Assembly: GCF_008369935.1 (NCBI RefSeq)
Contig: NZ_VTUZ01000010.1
Span: 62,001-126,000 of the forward strand
Direction of reading: 5' to 3'
Source: Paraburkholderia panacisoli
GTDB lineage: Bacteria > Pseudomonadota > Gammaproteobacteria > Burkholderiales > Burkholderiaceae
Length of the DNA stretch: 64,000 bases
The translations under genes were made by a program, and so were the position numbers. Below, in pieces: positions 17,163 to 25,945 of this stretch (its first letter is position 1; every line of letters starts with the position of its first letter). The notes beneath the pieces were generated by a model. That model did not search any database and had not been told where the DNA came from. It was given only the letters and a program-made list of their open reading frames with translations.

Positions 17163-18341
17163 ATGGACGTCATTCTCGTCATCAATTCCGGCTCGTCGAG
17201 TATCAAGTTTCATGCGTTCTCGGTGAGCGGCGGCACGCTCGAGCCGATCGCGGGCGGCAAGCTCGAAGAGCTGTACACCACGCCGCGTTTGCAGGTAAAG
17301 CGGCAAAACGGCGAAGTGATCGAAGAGCGGCGCTGGCCTGCGGGAGAACTGCTCGGCCACGACGATGCGATCGCGTTTCTGCTCGACTGGCTGCGCGCGC
17401 ATGCGGGCGGCGCGACCTTGCTGGCCGTCGGGCATCGTGTCGTGCATGGCGGCGAGCGCTATTTCGAGCCGGTGCGCGTCGATGCCGAGGTGTTGGACGC
17501 GCTCGAGGCGCTCGTTCCGCTGGCGCCGCTGCATCAGCCGCACAACCTTGCGGCGATTCATTCGATCGCGGCGCGCAATTCTCAGGTTCCGCAAATCGCC
17601 TGCTTCGACACCGCGTTCCACCACACGCAACCGACAATCGCGACCCGCTATGCGCTGCCGCCCGACATCACGAGCCACGGCGTGCGGCGTTACGGGTTTC
17701 ACGGCCTGTCGTACGAGTACATTGCAAGTGCGCTGCCGCAATACAGCGAGCGGGCCGCGCGCGGCAAAACCGTGGTGCTGCATCTTGGTAACGGCGCGAG
17801 CATGACCGCCATGGACGGCAGCCGGAGCATGGCGAGCACGATGGGATTCACGGCCGTCGAAGGGCTCGTGATGGGCACGCGCTGTGGCAGTCTCGATCCG
17901 GGCGTGGTGTTGTGGATGATCGAGGAAGCGCATATGGATGCTCGCGCGATCGGCTCGCTGCTCTACAAGCGCTCGGGACTGCTCGGCGTGTCCGGCATTT
18001 CGAGCGACATGCGCACGCTGCTCGCCAGCCACGCGCCGGCCGCCGCCGAAGCGGTCGACCTGTTCTGCTACCGGATCTCGCGCGAACTCGGTTCGCTGGC
18101 GGCCGCGCTCGGCGGGCTCGATGCGATCGTGTTCACCGCGGGCATCGGCGAATATGCGCCGCCCGTGCGCGAGCGCGTGTGCCGCCTGGCAGCGTGGCTC
18201 GGCGTGTCGCTGGACGCGAGCGCGAACGCTCGACATGGACCGCGCATCAACGATACGCAAAGCGCAGTCGAGGTGTGGGTCATCCCGACGAACGAAGAAC
18301 TGATGATTGCCCGGCATACGCTCGAACGACTGGAGGGATGA
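17163..18341 (+). CDS. ackA: Acetate kinase
   Basis: 392 residues, full length. Both family signatures are present: VILVINSGSSSIKFHAF at the N-terminus and RYGFHGLSYEYI in the middle. The phosphate-binding segments HLGNGASMTAM and MGTRCGSLDPG are intact, as is FTAGIGEYAPPVRERV near the C-terminus. It makes acetate and ATP from acetyl phosphate and ADP, completing the pathway begun by the preceding transferase. The ATG at 17163 follows AAGGG. Its stop codon overlaps an upstream ATG of the next gene in an ATGA arrangement, so coupling of translation is likely. Confidence 0.93.
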   Translation: MDVILVINSGSSSIKFHAFSVSGGTLEPIAGGKLEELYTTPRLQVKRQNGEVIEERRWPAGELLGHDDAIAFLLDWLRAHAGGATLLAVGHRVVHGGERYFEPVRVDAEVLDALEALVPLAPLHQPHNLAAIHSIAARNSQVPQIACFDTAFHHTQPTIATRYALPPDITSHGVRRYGFHGLSYEYIASALPQYSERAARGKTVVLHLGNGASMTAMDGSRSMASTMGFTAVEGLVMGTRCGSLDPGVVLWMIEEAHMDARAIGSLLYKRSGLLGVSGISSDMRTLLASHAPAAAEAVDLFCYRISRELGSLAAALGGLDAIVFTAGIGEYAPPVRERVCRLAAWLGVSLDASANARHGPRINDTQSAVEVWVIPTNEELMIARHTLERLEG

Positions 18342-18343
18342 GC

Positions 18344-19123
18344 ATGGATAAGCTTTCGGCGCAGCCGTTCTCGGAACGCAAGGTGTTGATCGTCGGAATT
18401 GCCAATGAACATTCGATCGCCCACGGGTGCGCGCGCGCATTTCGCGAGCTGGGCGCGGACCTCGCGATCACCTACCTGAACGACAAAGCAAAGGCCTACG
18501 TCGAACCGCTCGCCGAAGAACTCGGCGCGTCGATGCTGTTGCCGCTCGACGTCTCGAAGCCCGGCGAACTCGAAAGCGTATTCGATACGATCCGCGAGCG
18601 CTGGGGACGGCTCGACGTCGCCGTCCATTCGATTGCGTTCGCGCCAAAGAACGATCTGCAAGGCGGCCTTCTCAACAGTTCCGCTGAAGGCTTCGCGCAG
18701 GCGATGGACATCTCGTGTCACTCGTTCATCCGGATGGCGCGACTCGCGGCGCCGCTGATGAACGAAGGCGGCTCACTGTTCGCGATGAGCTATCTGGGCG
18801 CGGCGCGGGTCGTGCCCAATTACGACTTGATGGGGCCGGTCAAGGCCGCGCTCGAAGCGTCGTGCCGTTATCTGGCGCATGAGCTTGGGCCCAGGCGTAT
18901 TCGCGTGCATCCGATCTCGCCGGGTCCGTTGAAGACGCGCGCGGCGTCGGGGCTGAAGGACTTTGATCTGCTGCTCACTGAAGCAGCCGCGCGCGCGCCG
19001 ATCGGGGAACTGGTGGATATCATGGACGTGGGGTATACGTGCGCGTTTCTTGCTACACCCTACGCGCGGAGGATGACTGGGAATACAGTTTATGTTGATG
19101 GCGGGGTTAGTATCATTGGGTAG
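18344..19123 (+). CDS. fabI: Enoyl-[acyl-carrier-protein] reductase, FabI type
   Basis: 259 residues. The start at 18344 is preferred over 18338 because GGAGGG ends six bases upstream of it. The Rossmann segment VLIVGIANEHSIAHGCARAF has the FabI-specific nucleotide loop, and the catalytic Tyr-X6-Lys pair is seen in NYDLMGPVKAALEAS. The enzyme reduces trans-2-enoyl thioesters with NADH. It is the fourth gene of the DUF3141 operon. The main housekeeping fabI of these bacteria usually lies elsewhere, so this is probably a second copy dedicated to redox balance or to making acyl precursors; that is inference. Gly-rich C-terminus NTVYVDGGVSIIG is intact. Confidence 0.88.
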   Translation: MDKLSAQPFSERKVLIVGIANEHSIAHGCARAFRELGADLAITYLNDKAKAYVEPLAEELGASMLLPLDVSKPGELESVFDTIRERWGRLDVAVHSIAFAPKNDLQGGLLNSSAEGFAQAMDISCHSFIRMARLAAPLMNEGGSLFAMSYLGAARVVPNYDLMGPVKAALEASCRYLAHELGPRRIRVHPISPGPLKTRAASGLKDFDLLLTEAAARAPIGELVDIMDVGYTCAFLATPYARRMTGNTVYVDGGVSIIG

Positions 19124-19245
19124 GTCGTTAAATAACTTAAGGCCGATGACCTCGTCGAAGCGGTTGCCGATCCTTGCGAAAATGAAAGAGAAAGACTGCA
19201 CGCGCGCACCTTGATTGCGTGATGCGCCGCGTGCAGCGTTACACC

Positions 19246-20424
19246 TCATTGGCCCGCGTTCTCGAACGGCAGATGCCAGACGGTCACGGTGTTCGTGTTG
19301 TCGTCGACTGCCGCAAAGCGCACGAATTCATGCTTCGGCTGCCCAAACGCGATTCCAAACGGACCATCGACTGCCGGGTCGATGGAAAACCGCGCGACGA
19401 AGCGGCCTTGCGGCGTAAACTCGATGATTTCGCTCGGATGCTTCGGATCGGGGTTGATCGCGTCGCCGTTCGCGGCGAACAGATGGCCGTTCGGGCCCAG
19501 GGCCATTCCGAGCGGGCCGTGCAGACGGGCGTTGTCCGCGTAGATCAGCACGCCCTTGCCGCCTTCGTGGTGCGAGCTGCCCGCGCCGGAGACGGCGAAG
19601 ATCGCGTTGTCGGCGGTCGAGGCAACATAAAGTACATCGCGTTGCGGATCGTAGGCCAGTCCCGTGGGTCCGAGGACCAGTGCTGATGGATCGGGGCGAA
19701 ATGCGTAGTCGGAGGCGATCCTCGTGGCGCGGTTCAGATGGACGCCGTCGTCGTCGATGCTGACGTCGAGCCTCGTGACGGTGCCATCCAGCACGTTGGA
19801 CACAAATACCTTCGCATGGTCGCCCTCGTCGAAGATCGTCAGATCCCAGGGACCGTTGATCTTTGCCGCCTGGGGCATCCATTCCGCAATTTGCCTGCCA
19901 CTTCGATTGATCACCAGCAGCGAGCCGGCCGTTGGGGACGTACCGTTCACGGTCGGTACATTGCCGACCAGTACGAAGCCGGCTCTGAGCACACCGAGCG
20001 CGGTGCTCAGACCGAGACGCGCCGGACCCTGGAAGAACGTGACCGGGTTGCCGCGCGGCACGATCTTGACGATGGTGGTGCCTTTGCCCTGAAGGTTGCC
20101 GGCGCTCTGCGAGTTGTTGAAATTGGACACGAGCAGGTCACCTGCTGCGATCGTGCCGTAGCCGGGGAAACCGTCGGGCACGAACACGACGCCATACGGA
20201 TTGAGGTCTCCGTTGGTGGGCACCGTCGACGAGGTGACGAACGAGGGCGGCAGCAGCGCCGTGAGGTCATCGGCAATCGCACTGCCCGCTGACGAAAGCG
20301 CGAGACTGGTGCCATATAGCGTGGTCAGCAGCAAGCGTTTCAGCGCGCGGCCTTTTCCACGGGCAGCGCGGTGGCACGGTTGCCAGCCGAACTTCGGAGT
20401 AAGACTTTGCATGAGGGGATTCAT
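19246..20424 (-). CDS. Secreted NHL/SMP30-like beta-propeller protein
   Basis: 392 residues from the ATG at 20424, with GGAG upstream. A second ATG is four codons later. A basic leader (RALKRLLLTTLYGTSLALSS) ends with the likely signal peptidase site AIA-DD. The mature protein repeats blades such as GDLLVSNFNNSQSAGN, GLAYDPQRDVLYVASTADNA and LGMALGPNGHLFAANGDA, typical of NHL or SMP30-like six-bladed propellers. No catalytic residues can be assigned. Similar periplasmic propellers are often annotated only as hypothetical. It is a single gene, with about 600 bases of non-coding DNA upstream. Confidence 0.75.
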   Translation of the reverse strand: MNPLMQSLTPKFGWQPCHRAARGKGRALKRLLLTTLYGTSLALSSAGSAIADDLTALLPPSFVTSSTVPTNGDLNPYGVVFVPDGFPGYGTIAAGDLLVSNFNNSQSAGNLQGKGTTIVKIVPRGNPVTFFQGPARLGLSTALGVLRAGFVLVGNVPTVNGTSPTAGSLLVINRSGRQIAEWMPQAAKINGPWDLTIFDEGDHAKVFVSNVLDGTVTRLDVSIDDDGVHLNRATRIASDYAFRPDPSALVLGPTGLAYDPQRDVLYVASTADNAIFAVSGAGSSHHEGGKGVLIYADNARLHGPLGMALGPNGHLFAANGDAINPDPKHPSEIIEFTPQGRFVARFSIDPAVDGPFGIAFGQPKHEFVRFAAVDDNTNTVTVWHLPFENAGQ

Positions 20425-21035
20425 GACTTCGCTCTCCACGAATGCCGCGGGGCGGGCGCGTCTGTTGTCGCTGCACGCATCGCGTGCCGGCCGCCGCAAG
20501 CGAATTTCGCCCGTGTCCGCGCAACGGACACTAGCACAGCAGTCCTGCGACTCGAACGCGGGTCGCGCAGCGTCGGCAGCAGTGGGGCGAATTACGTCAA
20601 CCACGCAAAGGCAGACCCGTTGCCGGCGAGTGCGCGGCGAACGAGGCATGCGTCATTCACAACGAGAACTGGATCGTCCGATGGCGAACGCGAATGCGGG
20701 CGAAGCGTGTGCAGTAAACGGATGACAGGTGAGAATATTCCAGCGTGATTGACGAAATTGGAGTCGCTTGCCACGTCGACTCTTTAGCTGAATGAGAGTC
20801 TGCTAATCGTTTGTCTTTGACGATGATGCACCGGAAGCGCCAGGGTCAGCCGCTGTCGGCGTTGTGGCGACTGTCAGCAATTTGTTTGATTGGCAACCCG
20901 TAGGAATTGGGCTGTAGAGAAAACGGACTCGACGACCTACGCCGACGACGCAACCGCCTGCCGAATACTCCGGGGCGGTTGCGTCGCACGAGTTACTGCA
21001 CTTGATAGGTCGCCGCGACAGACGACTTTCCGCGG
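20425..21035. other. Non-coding stretch between two leftward genes
   Basis: About 610 bases without a supportable gene. Short open frames here have no ribosome site or protein-like composition. The stretch holds the promoter of the propeller gene and the hairpin at 20947-20985 downstream of the phosphodiesterase gene. Confidence 0.5.
20947..20985 (-). terminator. Strong hairpin downstream of the phosphodiesterase gene
   Basis: GACGCAACCGCC (20947-20958) and GGCGGTTGCGTC (20974-20985) are a perfect 12-base inverted repeat with a 15-base loop, 50 bases after the stop codon. It lacks a T-run. Confidence 0.55.
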
Positions 21036-22721
21036 TTAAAAGCGTTCGCGCTCGAAGCCCGGCAGTGCACGCGTTCCCTCGACTGCGACCGAATGCAGCA
21101 GTTCAGGCCTGAGATCAAGCAAGCGCAGGATAGTCGGTGCAACCTGTGTCGTCAGCACGGGATCGTCGATGGTTTGTCCCGCCCGACGAGCGCCCGGAAC
21201 GGAGACCACGAGACCGAGATGACTGTCGTCTGGGGCGTTACCGCCGTGCTCTTCGTCTTTGGATGTGCTCGACGTATAGATGACACCCGGATTCGGCTGC
21301 ACGATGATATCGGGCGTGCGGCCAAGCGCCGGATCGCCGAAGCGCGCTGCAATCTGAGGACCGTACAGGATATACGCCTGCGGACCATCTGCGCAGATGC
21401 CCGGCGCATTGCAACCGAGGTTGCCTTTCAACGTCTTGACAACTGCCGCCAACTGACTTTGATCACGCAACCAGACTAGCCCGACGTCGTCCGACTGGAC
21501 CATGCCGGTATCGACGAGACCCGTGCCGTCGTTCAGATTGCCGCTCGTGGTCGCGTTCTGCCCGAAGTTTCCATTCGGGTCCAGATAGTTGTTGGCTTCC
21601 AGCAGTTTGGAGAGCGTGTCGCCGTTCTTCACGAGCTTCGAGTGATCGGTAGGCGACTGGCCATGTTTGGCCGTGACTATGATCGCGGTGGACGAATAGA
21701 GCCCACGCTGCTTGAGTTCGGACACGATACGGCCCAAAGCATCGTCGAGATAGGCTATCGCGCCGGCAACCTGCGGGCCCGGCGTGAAACTCGCATCCAG
21801 ATAGCCACCACCCGTGTCGACCGTGGCCTTCTGGGCTACGCTCAGCGTCTGGAAGTTAGTGCCGAACAGCGTGGGCACATCGGCGCGCAACTTGCCCGTC
21901 GAGTCCCTGCCATCAATCTCGGCGATCAGCGACTGCACATGGAAGTTATCGAATATTTCCGTATGCGTGTAGACGTCGGTGTAATTGGTCTTGGTCGCAG
22001 GATCGATCGAATTGATTTCCGTGCGCGAAAGATCGTCGACGCCTATACCCGATGGCCCGTTGAGCCAATCGTAGCCCCATGCGTGCTTGTCGGCCCATGC
22101 GGTCCGTGCGTCCCGTTTGTGCTTTTTAACGACCTCGAAGACGGTATTGGTCTTGATGTAGTTGTGAGGATAGACAGGCTGGCAGACGCCTTTGATCAAT
22201 GCGTGAGGAATAGCCTGCGGGTTGAAAGCGCCGCCGCCGTCGAGATGCGTCAGCGCGCCGCCGTTCTCGCCATCGACGCCGGTCGTCTCGTCGAATACGA
22301 CGTTCCAACCTTGTTTCCCCGTGCAACCGGTATCGGAAGGCGCGTAGAGCGTTCGATCATAGGACACGTCGTAGAACAGACCGGCTGATTTCGGCGAACC
22401 GCCCGTCACCAATGCAGCCAGGCCGGGGAAGGAATCGGACAGACCGGGCGTATATGCATTCGTGTAATTCATACCCGACTTCGCCAGCAACGCGAGATTA
22501 GGACACGAATTAGAACCGATACAGCGTGCGACGTCCTGTTCATGCAAGCCATCGAAGCTGAGCAGCAGCACATGTTTCACCGGCTCATGCTCATGTTCAT
22601 GCTCACGCCCATGTTCGCCGGAATCGCCCGCCACCGCGCCTGCTGCATGCAGCGCAGCGAGCATCGCAACGCTGGCGCCAATCGTTCTTTGTACGCACAT
22701 CCATCTCCTGATCGCCTTCAT
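21036..22721 (-). CDS. Secreted alkaline-phosphatase-superfamily phosphodiesterase
   Basis: 561 residues. A signal peptide (hydrophobic run ending AAGAVAGD near residue 32) is followed by a His/Glu-rich linker (EHGREHEHEHEP) that could bind metal. The catalytic domain is of the nucleotide pyrophosphatase/phosphodiesterase type: HVLLLSFDGLHEQD gives the first metal aspartate, the nucleophile is in AYTPGLSDSFPGLAALV (Ser where Thr is common), and the C-terminal histidine is in DDSHLGLVV. The second metal site reads VTAKHGQSPTDHS, where most relatives have SDHG. It acts in the periplasm or outside. The substrate is unknown. Gene stands alone with a palindrome just upstream. Confidence 0.82.
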   Translation of the reverse strand: MKAIRRWMCVQRTIGASVAMLAALHAAGAVAGDSGEHGREHEHEHEPVKHVLLLSFDGLHEQDVARCIGSNSCPNLALLAKSGMNYTNAYTPGLSDSFPGLAALVTGGSPKSAGLFYDVSYDRTLYAPSDTGCTGKQGWNVVFDETTGVDGENGGALTHLDGGGAFNPQAIPHALIKGVCQPVYPHNYIKTNTVFEVVKKHKRDARTAWADKHAWGYDWLNGPSGIGVDDLSRTEINSIDPATKTNYTDVYTHTEIFDNFHVQSLIAEIDGRDSTGKLRADVPTLFGTNFQTLSVAQKATVDTGGGYLDASFTPGPQVAGAIAYLDDALGRIVSELKQRGLYSSTAIIVTAKHGQSPTDHSKLVKNGDTLSKLLEANNYLDPNGNFGQNATTSGNLNDGTGLVDTGMVQSDDVGLVWLRDQSQLAAVVKTLKGNLGCNAPGICADGPQAYILYGPQIAARFGDPALGRTPDIIVQPNPGVIYTSSTSKDEEHGGNAPDDSHLGLVVSVPGARRAGQTIDDPVLTTQVAPTILRLLDLRPELLHSVAVEGTRALPGFERERF

Positions 22722-22744
22722 TTCCTGTCCTTTTTAGAGTGGTC

Positions 22745-22759
22745 ACAGAAATATTCTGT
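22745..22759. promoter_or_regulatory. Perfect palindrome upstream of the phosphodiesterase gene
   Basis: ACAGAA-ATA-TTCTGT is a perfect 15-base dyad, 23 bases before the ATG at 22721, in AT-rich DNA. It is well placed to be an operator over the promoter or 5' leader. Confidence 0.4.
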
Positions 22760-23302
22760 AATCGAGGCTGAATGTGCAATGAAATTAAGTCCTCCAGATG
22801 AATTAGAACTTTCGATTCGCTGACGCAACAAACTCTTCTCTCATGCCTCAAAAAATTCACAGAACATCGCGTAGTACTTAAGGCTTTCTTAAGCATTGGA
22901 TGTTCCATTTCAAGGCTATTTTTTCATTTCAATAACAGCTACCCACTTGTCAGCCGACGTCGAAACGGAGCATGGCGATATCGCTCTCGCATCGACGATG
23001 CTTCTCAGAGTCTTCGCGTTAAGCTGCCCTTGATCTTCCCAGTTGTTAGTCGATATACCGCACGCCGATGGTTCAGCAACGGGAAGGTTCATACCTCGAC
23101 CGAATTCGTCCGCCCCGACCCCGGCAACATCTGACGGTGGCTCTCGAGAAACATCGCATGGAAGTACGAAGTACGCGTGGTAACGGTTCCCACCACCACA
23201 CAGTCAACCCCGCTACTCCCGGGAACGCCTAAACTGATCTGATCCGCTTCGTCGAGGCCGCTTCGAACGCTGCCAGGGCGTACCGTCCGCATAGGAGACA
23301 TC
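22760..23302. other. AT-rich non-coding stretch
   Basis: About 540 bases with no supportable gene. The first 180 bases are markedly AT-rich compared with the surroundings. A short minus-strand open frame (23089-23436) overlaps the DUF302 gene and has no protein-like composition. The end holds the DUF302 promoter. Confidence 0.4.
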
Positions 23303-23713
23303 ATGGCCACCGCTTCGATTGCACAGAGCGCCGGTACTGGCATCGTCACTGTTGCGAGCGCGCACTCCGGCGCCGCGACGATCGACAAGCTCCAGGCGCT
23401 GCTGCGGGAACGGGGGCTGACGGTTTTCACTTGCATCGATTTCAGCGGCGACGCCGGGCGAGCCGGGCTCGAGCTACGGTTCAGTCAACTGGTGATCTTC
23501 GGCAATCCCAAGGCGGGTACGCCTTTGATGCAAAGGACGCCAACCGCTGCGCTGGACCTTCCGCTCAAGGTGCTCGTCTGGGAAGACGCGAATGGTCATA
23601 CGTGGCTGTCGTTCAACTCGATCGAGTATCTTCGCCAGCGTCATGGTCTTCCGGATGATTTGATGACGCCGGTCAGTGGCGTGGCCGCCCTGGTGGACGC
23701 CGCTGCGCGCTAA
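23303..23713 (+). CDS. DUF302 domain protein
   Basis: 136 residues, almost entirely one DUF302 domain: the start IDKLQALLRERGLTVFTCID, the central LELRFSQLVIFGNPKAGTPL, and DLPLKVLVWEDANG are the three family blocks. No signal peptide is present, so it is cytoplasmic. DUF302 proteins have no agreed function, although the fold suggests small-ligand binding. AGGAG lies ahead of the ATG. It is 68 bases upstream of the oxidoreductase gene, and the two may be cotranscribed. Confidence 0.85.
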   Translation: MATASIAQSAGTGIVTVASAHSGAATIDKLQALLRERGLTVFTCIDFSGDAGRAGLELRFSQLVIFGNPKAGTPLMQRTPTAALDLPLKVLVWEDANGHTWLSFNSIEYLRQRHGLPDDLMTPVSGVAALVDAAAR

Positions 23714-23781
23714 GGCCTTGAAACGAGGATCCCTCGCGATTCGACGCGCTCAAGCCACGGTACGAGGAGCAAGAGACCTTC

Positions 23782-24774
23782 ATGCCCATGCACGCTTTGA
23801 TACTTAGCCGCTACGACAGTCCGCTGGAGTACTCGACGCTGCCCTGCCCTGAACCTGCTGCCGGGCAGGTGCTGGTGCGCATCGCCGCAAGCGGACTCAA
23901 CCCGCTCGACACCAAGATTCGCGCGGGCGCCGCAGCGCACGCGAAGCACCCGCTGCCGCTGGTACTCGGTATCGACCTGGCCGGCACCGTGACGGCACTC
24001 GGCGCCGGAGTCACCGGACTCTCTGTCGGCGACAAGGTCTACGGCATGACCGGTGGTGTCGGCGGCATTCAGGGGTCACTGGCGGAATATGCCGCGGTCG
24101 ATGCCGATCTGCTCGCTCACGTGCCGCGCAATCTGTCGATGCGCGAAGCCGCTTCATTGCCGCTCGCGTTCGCCACGTCGTATGCGGGCATCGTCGATCG
24201 CGCACGACTGCAAGCCGATGCGAAAGTGCTGGTGCAGGGCGGCTCGGGCGGAGTCGGCCACATCGCCGTGCAACTGGCGCATGCACTCGGCGCCGAAGTC
24301 TATGCCACCGCGAGCGCCCATCACGCTGAGCTGGTGCGGCAGCTCGGCGCAACACCGATCGACTACCGCGCACAAACGGTCGAGCAATACGTGGCGGCGT
24401 ATACCGATGGTGAAGGATTCGATCTGGTCGTCGATACGGTGGGCGGTGCAACGCTCGATGCGTCGTTCGCCGCCGTCAAGCACTTCGGGCACGTGGTCAG
24501 TGCGCTCGGCTGGGGTACGCACGCACTCGCACCGCTGTCATTTCGCGAAGCTGCCTATTCCGGCATCTTCACGCTTTATCCGTTGCTGACAGGTCACTGC
24601 CGCTCGCACCATGGCGAGATGATGCGCGCAGCGACACGTCTTGTAGAAAGCGGCAATCTAGCACCCGTGGTCGATCCGAGGCGGTTCGACTTACATACGG
24701 CGGAACAGGCCTACGAGCTCGTTTCGAGCGGCACTGCGCGTGTCAAAGTTGTCGTCGAGGTGGAGCAGGCGTAG
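23782..24774 (+). CDS. Quinone-oxidoreductase-like MDR-family dehydrogenase
   Basis: 330 residues. N-terminal GroES-like domain with SGLNPLDTKIRAG and VLGIDLAGTVTALG, then an NADPH-binding Rossmann fold with AKVLVQGGSGGVGHIAVQLA at about residue 150. The structural and catalytic zinc cysteines of classical alcohol dehydrogenases are absent, which places it with zinc-independent quinone or enone reductases. ATGs at 23782 and 23788 are both possible. The neighbouring DUF302 gene gives no substrate hint. Confidence 0.88.
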   Translation: MPMHALILSRYDSPLEYSTLPCPEPAAGQVLVRIAASGLNPLDTKIRAGAAAHAKHPLPLVLGIDLAGTVTALGAGVTGLSVGDKVYGMTGGVGGIQGSLAEYAAVDADLLAHVPRNLSMREAASLPLAFATSYAGIVDRARLQADAKVLVQGGSGGVGHIAVQLAHALGAEVYATASAHHAELVRQLGATPIDYRAQTVEQYVAAYTDGEGFDLVVDTVGGATLDASFAAVKHFGHVVSALGWGTHALAPLSFREAAYSGIFTLYPLLTGHCRSHHGEMMRAATRLVESGNLAPVVDPRRFDLHTAEQAYELVSSGTARVKVVVEVEQA

Positions 24775-25945
24775 CGACGGGCGTTGGCTTCGTGACGAGC
24801 ATTCAGAACTGCGTGGCATCGGCCAGAGAACATTTCTCGGCATGGGCAAGTTCATCCGCCAGATCGAGGCCGCCGAACATTCTGGCAAATGAAATCACCG
24901 CTCTTCGCTAATCGCTCCGTAGTCCAGAAGACTGACTGCGAACGATATAGCGTCGATGTCATCGTTGTATCGCGTTGTCAATTCATCTTGCAACGGCGAC
25001 GAAATCGTCGCTCTCACAATTGACAGTTGCTGTCGGCGCAGGCACCGCGAAAGTCCCTGCAAAGCAATCTTTTCAAGCGTACGTTCCAATTGAGAGTGAG
25101 AAGCGAATAGCCGCTACTCGTATAAGTCAATTTCGCGTCACGTTCGTGACCATTTCATGCTACCGTCCGCTCAGGCATCAGTGCACAGTGTCTCGGCGGA
25201 CCGGCGTTAGAACGAATGATGGGGGCTTCGCGATCGGCGATGTTCCAGGCTTGCTTGTCGCGAACCTGATACCGAACAAGGAACCGCGACATGAGACACC
25301 CAAACCGTGCCCAAACTGTCTTGGCCTGCTGCGCGTTCGCGGCAATAGCGACCTCCGGTAGCCAATGCTGTATCGGGGCTCCCGCCGACGCCGATTCCGA
25401 ATCCGAACTCGACGACTCCAGGCAAGTGGTCCGTTTTGCGGGAAACACACCGTTTTCCTCTCTTTGTTCCATCGCTCGCTCCATCGGGTACAGGGCCGCC
25501 CACACCATCCCCAGCAGTTGCACTCTGCATCCCGGACCTCTATTGCTCACTCGCAACCGAATAGCACAATTGAGTGCGGCGATGTCATTGCCAGCATAGC
25601 GTTCCAGCCAGAACATGCCAGGCGTGTGGCCCAATGCAGCGATGACGCGTATGTACACGCGGTGTATTTCAATCCGGCACGGCCGACCGGAACAGATCGG
25701 CGTCGTTAAAGCAATGATTATGTTCGCGATCGTCGCGATTCAAAATCCATTGCCTGCTACGCATGACGGCCTTTTTCACTGCGCACACTTTCTATGCGTG
25801 TTGCATATGCTGCGCCGCAGTTGATTCTATCTTCCAACGCGTGCGATGCTTTCGATGCTTGTGATCCGGCAGTGCCGCAAGGAGACGGCATCGGATGAGG
25901 TCGCGCGACGAGACCAGTGAAACGCCCATACACCCAGGAGGCGAC
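24775..25945. other. Gene-poor stretch with possible remnants
   Basis: About 1.1 kb without a confident gene. A minus-strand frame near 24787-24877 reads MFGGLDLADELAHAEKC and ends ADATQF, which looks like a lost protein tail. Another minus frame ends in LLDYGAISEER (stop at 24895). A plus-strand frame at 25291-25599 is listed separately. The base composition is lower in GC than the neighbours, as expected for decaying or non-coding DNA. Confidence 0.4.
25291..25599 (+). CDS. Doubtful small secreted protein or remnant
   Basis: 102 residues from an ATG with GGAA upstream. The first 30 residues look like a signal peptide (RAQTVLACCAFAAIATSG), and an acidic patch follows (DADSESELDD). The last part has irregular composition. 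It may be the start of a truncated gene. I recognise no family. Confidence 0.25.
   Translation: MRHPNRAQTVLACCAFAAIATSGSQCCIGAPADADSESELDDSRQVVRFAGNTPFSSLCSIARSIGYRAAHTIPSSCTLHPGPLLLTRNRIAQLSAAMSLPA

Noticed and set aside
24895..25089. Minus-strand 64-residue frame starting at TTG
   Set aside because: No ribosome site and no known family. Noted only as part of the gene-poor stretch.
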